In this document: positions 45,219-52,765 of the stretch, piece by piece
Numbering within the stretch: the stretch's first letter is position 1
Layout of the letters: every line of letters begins with the position of its first letter
NCBI RefSeq assembly: GCF_030812255.1
Contig: NZ_JAUSSH010000002.1
Location: 434,001 to 498,000 of the forward strand
Source of the DNA: Paeniglutamicibacter psychrophenolicus
Lineage (GTDB): Bacteria; Actinomycetota; Actinomycetes; Actinomycetales; Micrococcaceae
Direction of reading: 5' to 3'
Length of the DNA: 64,000 nucleotides
Notes under the pieces: generated by a model
Database searches by the model: none
Told to the model about the DNA's origin: nothing
Seen by the model: only the letters and a program-made list of their open reading frames with translations
Position numbers and translations under genes: made by a program

Positions 45219-45821
45219 TCAGGCCGTAAAGCCCAGATCCCGGCGGTGGGTCTGGCGCATCAGGTGGCGGATGCGCCCGACGGCGCTGGGCGTGAGCACC
45301 TCATCGATGTGCTCTTGCAGCAACCGCGCCTGCCTTTCCCGGTTGCCCGGCCGCGCCCCCTGGCGCATTTGCCGGGCGGCGTGGGCGGCCAAGGCGTCCT
45401 GCGCGTAGGCGATGAAGGCCTGCGGTCGCGCGGCGCGGATCATGTCGAAGGCCTCGATGGGCGGGTAACCGCGATCCAGCAGGATCGCGAAGCCCATGGA
45501 CGGTCCGCGGTTGATCCCCATATGGCAGTGGGCCAGCACCTTTCCGCCCTCGTGTGCCGCGAGCCGGGCGAAGCGCACCCCCGCGTCGAAGATTTCCGGC
45601 GGGACCACGTGCCCGTCGGCGTCGTCGGTCCCCAGCCAACGGTACTTGACATGCACGTGCTTCCAGATCCCGGCGTCGTTGGCCTCACTGCGCAGATCCA
45701 CCACGTGGGTGATCCCTGCGTCGAGAATGTCGATCACTTGCTGCACCATGACGTCGTCGTCGACGTCCAGGTCCCCGCCGACGGCAAGGTCTGCGGTCAC
45801 CCACCCCAAGTTGGCGCGCAT
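45219..45821 (-). CDS. Dual-specificity protein phosphatase family protein
   Basis: The 200-residue protein has the cysteine phosphatase loop HCHMGINRGPS, with catalytic Cys99 and Arg105, after a beta-alpha core (ITHVVDLRSEANDAG). A candidate general-acid Asp lies in WLGTDDADG. This is a complete DSP active site. The C-terminal ~50 residues are Arg/Gln-rich and helical. Its ATG is one base beyond the stop of the vWA gene, so both are co-translated. Protein, lipid or nucleotide phosphate substrates are all possible. Confidence 0.85.
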   Translation of the reverse strand: MRANLGWVTADLAVGGDLDVDDDVMVQQVIDILDAGITHVVDLRSEANDAGIWKHVHVKYRWLGTDDADGHVVPPEIFDAGVRFARLAAHEGGKVLAHCHMGINRGPSMGFAILLDRGYPPIEAFDMIRAARPQAFIAYAQDALAAHAARQMRQGARPGNRERQARLLQEHIDEVLTPSAVGRIRHLMRQTHRRDLGFTA

Positions 45822-45822
45822 G

Positions 45823-46476
45823 TTACTTGCCCGTGGCCTTGCGCTGGCGTGCGGTGAAGACCGACTCGGCGCGGATCTCGTCCCAGTCCGCGCCGAGCCG
45901 GGTGGCGCCGCGGGCCTTGCTGGTCATCTGGCTGTAGGCGTCCATGGCTTCGGCGGCGGTTTCCCGGGTGTAGGTGAGGGAGCGCTCGGGGGCGATGCCC
46001 AGGCTGGTGCCGATCTCGACGGCGTCCTGGTTGCAGCCCATGTAGGAAATGATCCAGTGGTCGACCTCCTGCTGGGTTTGGACCATGTCCCGGATGGCCC
46101 GGCGGCTGTATCGGGTGGAAGCGTTCTCGTGTCCGTCGGTGGCGATATTCAGGTGCACGATGCCCGGGCGCCGGTTGGCAGGCATGGCGGCAATGCGCTT
46201 GCGGGTGTTGGTGATGGTCGTGGCGATCGAGTCGAACAGGGCCGTGGAGCCGCGGGGTTCCAGGGTGAAGGTGGGCACGTCCTCCAGCGGCAGGTCCACG
46301 TAGACGTCTTCGTACTCGTTGTCGAATTGGTGCAGGGAGGCGGTGGCGCTGCCTGCTTCGGCCTTCTGCTTGGCGACGTAGGCGTTCAGTCCGCCCTCGA
46401 TGTCGTGCTTGATGTCGTGCATGGATCCGGAACGGTCGAGCAGGAAGACCAGCATGGCGGTGTCTTTGTCGGACAT
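45823..46476 (-). CDS. von Willebrand factor A (vWA) domain protein
   Basis: The 217-residue soluble protein is a single vWA domain: the MIDAS DRSGSM at residues 14-19, the Thr of GSTALFDSI and the Asp of NIATDGHENAS. It resembles YegL-type cytoplasmic vWA proteins, which assemble into metal-dependent protein complexes; partners vary widely. Here the neighbours are a small HTH-like protein upstream (30 bases) and a dual-specificity phosphatase downstream (one base). No membrane segment or signal is seen. Confidence 0.85.
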   Translation of the reverse strand: MSDKDTAMLVFLLDRSGSMHDIKHDIEGGLNAYVAKQKAEAGSATASLHQFDNEYEDVYVDLPLEDVPTFTLEPRGSTALFDSIATTITNTRKRIAAMPANRRPGIVHLNIATDGHENASTRYSRRAIRDMVQTQQEVDHWIISYMGCNQDAVEIGTSLGIAPERSLTYTRETAAEAMDAYSQMTSKARGATRLGADWDEIRAESVFTARQRKATGK

Positions 46477-46506
46477 GATCAGTGCCTTTCGGATGTGGCG
46501 CTTCGT

Positions 46507-46869
46507 TTAGGTGGTGCGCCGGGGTTTGAAGGTCATCGGTTCGGTGGGCGCGGGGCGCCCGGTTTCGGAGTCGTAGCGGGCCCGCTCGATGGAGGAGCTT
46601 GACACCTTGCCGCCGGCGTCCGTGTAGCTGGACAGCTGCGAGGTGCGGGCCAGCCGCGGGGGGACCGCGTTGGGCGAGAGCCCGGCGCGGACGGCCACCG
46701 AACGGATCGATGCGCCCTCGAGGGCGGCCTTGGCCATCTCCTCGTTCAGGGCGGCATCGATCAGTTCGCGGACCTCGCCCAGTCGTTCGACCGCTGCCAG
46801 CGGGTCGGACGGGACGTCCCCCAGCAGCTGTCGGGCTTCATCGATCGGGGTGCGCTTCCTCTTGTTCAT
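46507..46869 (-). CDS. Small HTH-like hypothetical protein, first gene of the vWA operon
   Basis: The 120-residue protein (MNKRKRTPIDEARQLLG...) has a predicted helical region with a helix-turn-helix-like segment GASIRSVAVRAGLSPNAVPPRL (residues ~60-81), then a Ser-rich, disordered tail. No family is recognised with confidence. The ATG lies seven bases downstream of a good -10 with no Shine-Dalgarno sequence, so it is probably read from a leaderless mRNA. A role as regulator of the operon is inference from position. Confidence 0.7.
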   Translation of the reverse strand: MNKRKRTPIDEARQLLGDVPSDPLAAVERLGEVRELIDAALNEEMAKAALEGASIRSVAVRAGLSPNAVPPRLARTSQLSSYTDAGGKVSSSSIERARYDSETGRPAPTEPMTFKPRRTT

Positions 46870-46875
46870 AAACTC

Positions 46876-46904
46876 ATCATGCGCAGTTTCTGAGCATGTG
46901 TCAA
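46876..46904 (-). promoter_or_regulatory. Leaderless promoter of the HTH/vWA/phosphatase operon
   Basis: TTGACA (46899-46904) and CATGAT (46876-46881) are separated by 17 bases on the minus strand. The predicted start site, about seven bases beyond the -10, coincides with the A of the ATG at 46869. Leaderless genes are common in actinobacteria. The absence of a ribosome-binding site agrees. Confidence 0.75.
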
Positions 46905-46958
46905 TAGTGAGAGGTGGATTATTTTGCGCAGACGGGGCTCCGGCGGGCCGAAGGCCCC

Positions 46959-48137
46959 ATGAAGGGCCGCCCAAAGAATGGCAGAATCAAAAGGGTGGAC
47001 AGCGAATCAGGACCGAGAACCCAAGCCCCATCTGCCGAAATCCAGTTTCGCGTGGAGAGCTGGGCGCTATGGCTGGGACTGGGCTGCACCGTGGCGGGCA
47101 TCGTGGCCGGACTCATCGGATTCGTCGGCTACCGCCCCGATCTGGCCGGCTTCCGCTCGGTGGGCGTCTTCGCCGCGATGCTCGCTTCACTGGCCGCCAC
47201 CGCCGGCGCCATCCTGGGATACCAGCGCTTCCTGCTGCAGACCCAGGTGTGGCTGCTCGAGCTTCCCCGCTACCGCCGGATCATCAACGCCGTCGCGCTC
47301 GTGCTCATCCATGCCGCAATCTGCGCCATGGCAGCGATCATCATCTTCCGGGTGTTCCAGGACGCGTTCCTGGGGCTGACCGTGGACAGGTTCGCCGGAA
47401 GCCTGATGGTGGGCATCTTTGCCGGGATCGCCGGGTACGCGGCGCTGGTCTCCGCGGCCAGGCTCAACGCCCTGAACCTCTCCGGGCTGCTGGCCGTCTT
47501 CCTGGTGACGGGCGTTTTCATCAGCATGATGGCGGCCGAGAACCCGTATTGGTGGAGGTCGATGTTTTCCTCGCTGGGAACCCGGTCCTCGGGACTCACC
47601 TCGTTCTGGACCTTCAATGTCACCCTGGTGATCTCCGGACTGGTGCTCAGCACCCTGACCGCGTTCATCGTGCGCAACATCAGGCTGTTGGCCCTCATCC
47701 ACGACGAGTTCGCCCGTGCCCAGGGCAAGCCGCGGCCCAGGTTCATCCGGCCGCGGCCCGCGGTGGTGCGCACCTGCCTGCTGGGCCTGGGTGCCTGCGT
47801 CATCGGCATCGGGCTGGTTCCGGTCAACGTCGCGGCCCCGGTGCACTCGGTCATCGTGCGGATCGCGGCGGGATTCATCGTGGTGCTGCTCCTGGGCGCG
47901 GCCTTCTGGCTCCCGGGGTTTCCCTGGGTCTTCCACCTGCTGTCCTTCGCCTGCTTCCTGGGGCTGGTGGGCGCGGCACTGCTCTGGCAGCCGCTGGCCT
48001 ACTACAACCTCACGGCGTTCGAGCTGGCGGTGGTGGGCATCGTCTTTGGCTGGCTGGTGGTTTTCATCCGGACCGCCGCCGCGGCGCTCGCCGTCAAGGA
48101 GAAGGCCCTGGCCGACGTGGTGGCGGTCAGCGGCTGA
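46959..48137 (+). CDS. Polytopic membrane protein of unknown function
   Basis: The 392-residue protein has about ten transmembrane helices with short loops, beginning SWALWLGLGCTVAGIVAGLIGFVGY, and a central cytoplasmic loop rich in Arg/Pro (ARAQGKPRPRFIRPRPAVVR). A charged N-terminus of ~30 residues precedes helix 1. No family is recognised. The start is uncertain: ATG 46959 (GAAGG upstream) is preferred, while GTG at 46914 would lie within the region divergent from the vWA operon. It converges with the monooxygenase gene, five bases apart. Confidence 0.65.
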   Translation: MKGRPKNGRIKRVDSESGPRTQAPSAEIQFRVESWALWLGLGCTVAGIVAGLIGFVGYRPDLAGFRSVGVFAAMLASLAATAGAILGYQRFLLQTQVWLLELPRYRRIINAVALVLIHAAICAMAAIIIFRVFQDAFLGLTVDRFAGSLMVGIFAGIAGYAALVSAARLNALNLSGLLAVFLVTGVFISMMAAENPYWWRSMFSSLGTRSSGLTSFWTFNVTLVISGLVLSTLTAFIVRNIRLLALIHDEFARAQGKPRPRFIRPRPAVVRTCLLGLGACVIGIGLVPVNVAAPVHSVIVRIAAGFIVVLLLGAAFWLPGFPWVFHLLSFACFLGLVGAALLWQPLAYYNLTAFELAVVGIVFGWLVVFIRTAAAALAVKEKALADVVAVSG

Positions 48138-48141
48138 GGAA

Positions 48142-49686
48142 TCAGGCCGGGACCTGTTCGAAGTGTGCGACGAACATGTCCGGGCGCACCAGCACCACCG
48201 AGCCGTTGGGCAGCCGGCGCTTGGGGGCGGCCGCGAACTCATGCAGCGGCACCCCGTACGCGGAAGCCAGTTCCTCCCCGCGGTCCCGGCCTGCGGGACC
48301 GTAGATGTGCACCTGCCAGCAGGCGTCGTTGAGCACCTCGAAGTTGTCCGGTGCGGCTCCGGAGCGGTTGGGCACCCAGGGCAGGCGGCGGCCCAGCACC
48401 TTGCCGCGGCGCCTGGTGCGGGCAAAGCCGGTGGCCAGGGTGGCGCGGTCCTTGGACCGGTCGTCCATCCAGTAGTGGATGCGGATCTGCGAGAGGTAAC
48501 CGAAGAAGCGGCGCCCGGCGGGGATCCTGCCCACCAGGCGCACGGCCGCCGGCCAGAAGACCGGCAGCGCACGGGTGCGCACCGTGCGGGCCAGCAACGA
48601 GCTGGAGGTTGCGGCGCTGAAGAGCTTGTCGGTGGTGGACACCAGCCGCAGCGCCACCGGACGGCGCTCGGCCTCGTAGCGCTGGAGGTAGGTCTCGGGC
48701 ATGCGGCCGGAGAACACATCGGCCAGCTTGCACACCAGGTTGTGTGCGTCCTGCAGGCCGGTGTTCATGCCCTGGGCCCCGACGGGGGAATGGATGTGGG
48801 CGGCGTCCCCGACCAGGAAGACCCGGTCTTCGCTGAAGTGCTCGGCGACCCGGTGGTGCACCCGGTAGGTGGCAAACCAGGCGGCATCCCGGTACAGGAC
48901 CCCGAACTCCTGGCGCAGGCTGGCCCGCGCCCGCTCCTCGTCAACGTCGGGCTTCTCCTTGCCGGAATTCTTGGGTTCGTGCAGGATGCCCAGCAGCCGG
49001 CGGCGCTCCCCGCCGTTCTGATCGCTGCCCATGGGGAATCCCAGCATGAAGTTCTCGTCGGAGAAACGCAGGTTGATGCCCGATCCCATGCCCGAGACCC
49101 CCTGGGCGTCGAGCACGTAGAAGACCTCGTCGTCGGTCGTGCCTTCGAAGGCGATGCCGAAGGATTCGCGCAGGGGGGACGAGGCGCCATCCGCTGCGAT
49201 CACGTAGCGCGCGGAAATATGCACCGGGCCTTCCGGGCCGGTGCACTTGATGAGCATCCGGTCCCCGGTGTCCTCGAAGGATTCGTAGCCGTGCTCCCAC
49301 AAGACCTCGTGGCCGCCGTCCTTGAGGTGCTCCGCGAGCAGTTCCTCGTTGACGCTTTGCTCCAGCATGGTCAGGCCCGCGTAGTGCGTCTGGGCGTAGC
49401 CGAGCCGGTTGAGCTTGATGCTCTTGAAGCTGCGGGCCCCGATGCCGGGGCGCAATTCACCGGTGGGGATGGCGCGGGACTTGACCTCGTCGGCCAGGCC
49501 GAGCTGGCGGTAGATCTCCATGCTGCGCGCCTGCAGCGCCAGCGCCCGGGATTCCTTGGTCGGGCCGGATTTCAGGTCCACGACCCTGGCGTCGATCCCG
49601 AATTTTTGCAGCCAGGCCCCCGCCATCAGGCCCGTGGGCCCGGCGCCGACTACCAGAACGTCAGTGTGTAGCAGTGAGGTGTCCAT
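48142..49686 (-). CDS. FAD-dependent aromatic-ring monooxygenase (group A, PheA/TfdB type)
   Basis: The 514-residue protein has the FAD-binding dinucleotide fold VLVVGAGPTGLMAGAWL (residues ~10-26), the DG motif (ARYVIAADGASSPLRESFG) and the second FAD motif VFLVGDAAHIHSPVGAQGMNTGLQDA (quoted in part: GDAAHIHSPVGAQGMN). This is the para-hydroxybenzoate hydroxylase class. The C-terminal thioredoxin-like domain of phenol hydroxylases is present in short form (~360-514). The substrate is unknown; phenolic or polyketide substrates are typical. It lies 62 bases downstream of the photolyase gene on the same strand. Confidence 0.82.
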   Translation of the reverse strand: MDTSLLHTDVLVVGAGPTGLMAGAWLQKFGIDARVVDLKSGPTKESRALALQARSMEIYRQLGLADEVKSRAIPTGELRPGIGARSFKSIKLNRLGYAQTHYAGLTMLEQSVNEELLAEHLKDGGHEVLWEHGYESFEDTGDRMLIKCTGPEGPVHISARYVIAADGASSPLRESFGIAFEGTTDDEVFYVLDAQGVSGMGSGINLRFSDENFMLGFPMGSDQNGGERRRLLGILHEPKNSGKEKPDVDEERARASLRQEFGVLYRDAAWFATYRVHHRVAEHFSEDRVFLVGDAAHIHSPVGAQGMNTGLQDAHNLVCKLADVFSGRMPETYLQRYEAERRPVALRLVSTTDKLFSAATSSSLLARTVRTRALPVFWPAAVRLVGRIPAGRRFFGYLSQIRIHYWMDDRSKDRATLATGFARTRRRGKVLGRRLPWVPNRSGAAPDNFEVLNDACWQVHIYGPAGRDRGEELASAYGVPLHEFAAAPKRRLPNGSVVLVRPDMFVAHFEQVPA

Positions 49687-49748
49687 GGTTCCCACGCTAC
49701 GCCCCCGGCACCGGCAACGCACCGGTAGAGCCCCGCGTGGCGGGGCCA

Positions 49749-51149
49749 TCAGCCCCCGACGCCGGTGGCCCGGAACTCCTTCATGCGCGCCAGCGCCTCC
49801 AGGGCCCCGGCGCGCGATGGTCCCAGCTCCACGATCGGTTCGCCCGGGGACAGCGGTGCGAAGCGGGCCACATAGGCGCCGCGCGGATCGAATTTCTTGG
49901 CCTGCAGCTGCGGGTTGAAGATCCGGAAGAACGGGGAGGCGTCGGCACCGCACCCGGCAACCCACTGCCAGTTCGCCGGGTTCGATGCGGAATCGGCGTC
50001 AACGAGGGTGTCCCAAAACCATTCCTCGCCGGAGCGCCAGTGGATGCCCAGGTTCTTGACCAGGAAGCTGGCGGTAAGCATGCGGACCCGGTTGTGCATC
50101 CACCCGGTTTCCCACAGCTGCCTCATGCCCGCATCCACCAGGCCAAAGCCCGTCGAACCCGCGCACCAGGCCGCGAAGTGGTTCTCCGCTTCGTCGTTCG
50201 GGTCCCCGGCGCCGGGCCGGGCCCAGTCGAACGCGTCGAACTCCGCGCGCAGGTTCGCCGTGGCCAGCTCCGGGTGGTGGTAGAGCAGGTTCCAGCAGAA
50301 GTCGCGCCACGCCAGTTGCCGCATCAAGGCCCGCGCCCCCGCCGCCCGGTCGGGGTGCGGGGCCAGGGTGGAACCCAGCGCCTCCCAGACCTCGACCGGG
50401 CTGAGGTGCCCCCAGCGCAGGGCTGCCGACAGCCGTGCGGTCCCGTCGGTGTCGGGCCTGTCGCGGGTCTGCGCATAGTCCCCGGCGATGTCCTCCAACA
50501 CCGTGCCGAGGCGGTCGCGGGCCGCCGCCTCGCCGGGAACCCAGGTGGCCGCCAGGCCGTGCGACCAGTCCGGATCCACCGGCAGCAGGTCCCACGCGGC
50601 AAGCTCCTCCGCGGGCAGGGAGATCTCCGGTGCGTGTTGTGCGGCGGGCCGCGGCAGTGCCCGGCGCAGCGGCAGGGCCTGCAGCGCGTTGAAGAAGGGC
50701 GTGAACACCTTGAAGTTCGTTCCGCCTTGCGTCGCCACGGTCCACGGCTCGTGCAGCAGGGTGCCGGCATGGCTCTGGACCTCGATTCCCGCCGCGGCCG
50801 CCAACGCCGTCGCCGCGGTGTCCACCGCACGTTCGGGCCCGCCGTAGCGCCGGTTGAAGTGCAGCGCGGTGAAGGAACCGGTGGCCAGCAGCCCCGGGAG
50901 GATGTTCGTCGCGGCCCCGCGGTAAAGCAGCAGCGGCACGCCGAGCCCCGCCAGGGAATCGCGCAGTTCGTTCAGTCCGTGGTGCAGCCACCACCTGGCC
51001 GCGCCGCCCAGCGGCCGGATCCCGGGGGACTGCTCGTCGAGGATGAACAGGGCAACGGCCGGCCCGGCGGCCATCGCGGCGGACAGCGCCGGGTTGTCGG
51101 CGACGCGCAAATCGTCGCGAAACCACATCAGGGAGGTGGGTGCGTTCAT
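49749..51149 (-). CDS. phrB: Deoxyribodipyrimidine photolyase / cryptochrome family
   Basis: The 466-residue flavoprotein has an N-terminal photolyase antenna domain (LMWFRDDLRVADNPALSAA) and the FAD-binding domain with the conserved WGHLSPVEVW, MRQLAWRDFCWNLLYHHPE and GMRQLWETGWMHNRVRMLTASFLVKNL (quoted in part: TGWMHNRVRMLTASFL). The DADSASNPANWQWVAGCG segment is typical of class I CPD photolyases. It uses blue light to split cyclobutane pyrimidine dimers. It lies 43 bases downstream of crtEb, and photolyase-carotenoid linkage is common in light-induced actinobacterial clusters. Confidence 0.9.
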   Translation of the reverse strand: MNAPTSLMWFRDDLRVADNPALSAAMAAGPAVALFILDEQSPGIRPLGGAARWWLHHGLNELRDSLAGLGVPLLLYRGAATNILPGLLATGSFTALHFNRRYGGPERAVDTAATALAAAAGIEVQSHAGTLLHEPWTVATQGGTNFKVFTPFFNALQALPLRRALPRPAAQHAPEISLPAEELAAWDLLPVDPDWSHGLAATWVPGEAAARDRLGTVLEDIAGDYAQTRDRPDTDGTARLSAALRWGHLSPVEVWEALGSTLAPHPDRAAGARALMRQLAWRDFCWNLLYHHPELATANLRAEFDAFDWARPGAGDPNDEAENHFAAWCAGSTGFGLVDAGMRQLWETGWMHNRVRMLTASFLVKNLGIHWRSGEEWFWDTLVDADSASNPANWQWVAGCGADASPFFRIFNPQLQAKKFDPRGAYVARFAPLSPGEPIVELGPSRAGALEALARMKEFRATGVGG

Positions 51150-51192
51150 GGTCCGGTCCTTCGGGATCAGTGGGGGAGGGTGCGGGTCGGGC

Positions 51193-52050
51193 CTAGCGAC
51201 CCAGGACATGCCAAACCAGCAGCATGGTGACGAAGAACCCGGTGGCGTAGTTCAGCCATAGGAAGCGCCGCCAGCCGGCGTTGGCCGCGGCGGAATCCTC
51301 GTCCCGCAGCCGCGCGTATGGCAGCACATTGGCCAGGTATGGCAGCGCCAGCAACGCGGCCAGCGGACCGGGCCAGTCGGTGGTCAGCAGCAGCGCGCCG
51401 GCGCCGAGGTAGGCGGCCGCGGCGAAGCGGACCGTCCACCTGGCCCCGAGCACCGTGCCGATGGAGCCCAGGGATGCGGCGCGGTCGGGCAGGATGTCCT
51501 GCACCGCGCCAAAGGCGTGCGAGGCCATGCCCCAGAGGAAGAAGGCCAGCAGGATCGCCACCAGGGCGAAGTCGAAGTGCGCCCCGGCCAGCACCAGAGC
51601 GTAGAGCGCGGGGGAGACGAAGTGCGTGCTGGAGGTCAATGAGTCAAGGAAGGGCCGCTCCTTGAAGCGCAGCTGCGGGGCGCTGTAGGCGATGACCGCG
51701 GCCATCGAGAGCAGCAGCACCAGGTTTGCCCGCCAGGACCCGGCGATGCCCAGCACCGCCAGGAACGGCACACAGGCCACCGCACAGGCCACCAGGATCC
51801 CGCGGTGCCGGCTGCGGTCCACCACCGCACCCTCCGCGCCGCCCTTGCGCGGGTTCAGCAGGTCCGACTCGTGGTCGAAGACGTCGTTGATCCCGTACAT
51901 GGCCAGGTTGTAGGGGATGAGGAAGAAGATCGTTCCGACCACCGCGAGCCAGTCGATCCGCCCGGCGACCAGCAGGTAGGCGGCGGCAAAGGGGTAGGCG
52001 GTGTTGACCCAGGAGACGGGCCTGGAGGTCGCCAGCAGTTCGCGCAGCAT
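51193..52050 (-). CDS. crtEb: Lycopene elongase, UbiA-family prenyltransferase
   Basis: The 285-residue, eight- to nine-helix protein has the two UbiA Asp-rich motifs: NDVFDHESDLLNPRKGG (residues ~55-70) and QDILPDRAASLGS in the second half. CrtEb adds dimethylallyl units to lycopene to make the C50 flavuxanthin. Last of the crt genes, it starts two bases past crtYf with AAGGGAGG upstream. The remaining open frame upstream of the ATG at 52050 is not used. Confidence 0.9.
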   Translation of the reverse strand: MLRELLATSRPVSWVNTAYPFAAAYLLVAGRIDWLAVVGTIFFLIPYNLAMYGINDVFDHESDLLNPRKGGAEGAVVDRSRHRGILVACAVACVPFLAVLGIAGSWRANLVLLLSMAAVIAYSAPQLRFKERPFLDSLTSSTHFVSPALYALVLAGAHFDFALVAILLAFFLWGMASHAFGAVQDILPDRAASLGSIGTVLGARWTVRFAAAAYLGAGALLLTTDWPGPLAALLALPYLANVLPYARLRDEDSAAANAGWRRFLWLNYATGFFVTMLLVWHVLGR

Positions 52051-52052
52051 GC

Positions 52053-52409
52053 TCAGTCCTCCCTTCCGGAGTCGTCCGGGGAGGGCTGCTTCGGCGTGGC
52101 ACCGGCGGGAGAGCCCCCGGCCAACCACCACAGTGCCGGGACCGCCAGCGCCGCGCAGAACGGGTAGCTGAAGTCCTCCAGCGGGGCCAGGCCCACGCGG
52201 ATGCCCAGCAGGGCCTGGCTGTTGTAGTCGAAGAGGCCCGAGCCGATCATCACGTTGTCGAACACCGCGGTCAGCACCAGCAGCACCGCCAGGGTGAGCC
52301 CGCCCGCGGGGGCAATGTCGCGCAGCCTCACACCGCGCACGCGCAGTGCCACGGCGAAGAGCGCCATGGAGCCGAGCATGAAATAGAGGGACAGGTGGGC
52401 GAAGCTCAT
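52053..52409 (-). CDS. crtYf: C50 carotenoid epsilon-cyclase subunit (CrtYf)
   Basis: The 118-residue membrane protein has three hydrophobic helices and the lycopene cyclase domain pattern: LTAVFDNVMIGSGLFDYN and GLAPLEDFSYPF, where PLEDF is the family's acidic motif. Heterodimeric CrtYe/CrtYf closes the ionone-type rings of flavuxanthin to give decaprenoxanthin. Its ATG overlaps the crtYe stop by four bases, consistent with equal subunit synthesis. The C-terminus is a polar tail (GATPKQPSPDDSGRED). Confidence 0.88.
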   Translation of the reverse strand: MSFAHLSLYFMLGSMALFAVALRVRGVRLRDIAPAGGLTLAVLLVLTAVFDNVMIGSGLFDYNSQALLGIRVGLAPLEDFSYPFCAALAVPALWWLAGGSPAGATPKQPSPDDSGRED

Positions 52410-52765
52410 GAGTTTTCCTCCGGGGCCGGAACGGGCGTTGAAATGCGGGCCGCCGCGGCGCGCCGTGCCCCCAGGGCCAGGGCGCCGGTGAACAGGACCA
52501 TCGCGTTGTAACAGAGGAAGAACAGGAAGAAGGCCTCTTCCAGCGGCAGTTGGGGACCGAGCATCACCCCTGTCATCAGCCCCGACTCGCGGTGCAGGAA
52601 GATCCCCAGGTCGATGGCGATCACGTCCCAGAGCAGGAACATCGCGGTGCCGCCGGCCAGTGCCAGCAGGGCGGGTGCGGGCCGGGCGAAGACGAACAGC
52701 CGGTATCTGGCATCCAGGGCGGCCATGCAGGCGATCAGCGCCAGCAGGATCAGCAGGTAAGTCAC
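52406..52765 (-). CDS. crtYe: C50 carotenoid epsilon-cyclase subunit (CrtYe)
   Basis: A GTG start overlapping the crtI stop (GTGA) gives 119 residues. The protein has three helices and the domain signature GPQLPLEEAFFLFFLCYNAMVL, split as GPQLPLEEAFF and FFLCYNAM, with the PLEE acidic motif. It pairs with CrtYf to form the cyclase. Preceding WDVIAIDLGIFLH is also conserved. No separate ribosome-binding site is needed because of the coupling. Confidence 0.87.
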   Translation of the reverse strand: MTYLLILLALIACMAALDARYRLFVFARPAPALLALAGGTAMFLLWDVIAIDLGIFLHRESGLMTGVMLGPQLPLEEAFFLFFLCYNAMVLFTGALALGARRAAAARISTPVPAPEENS

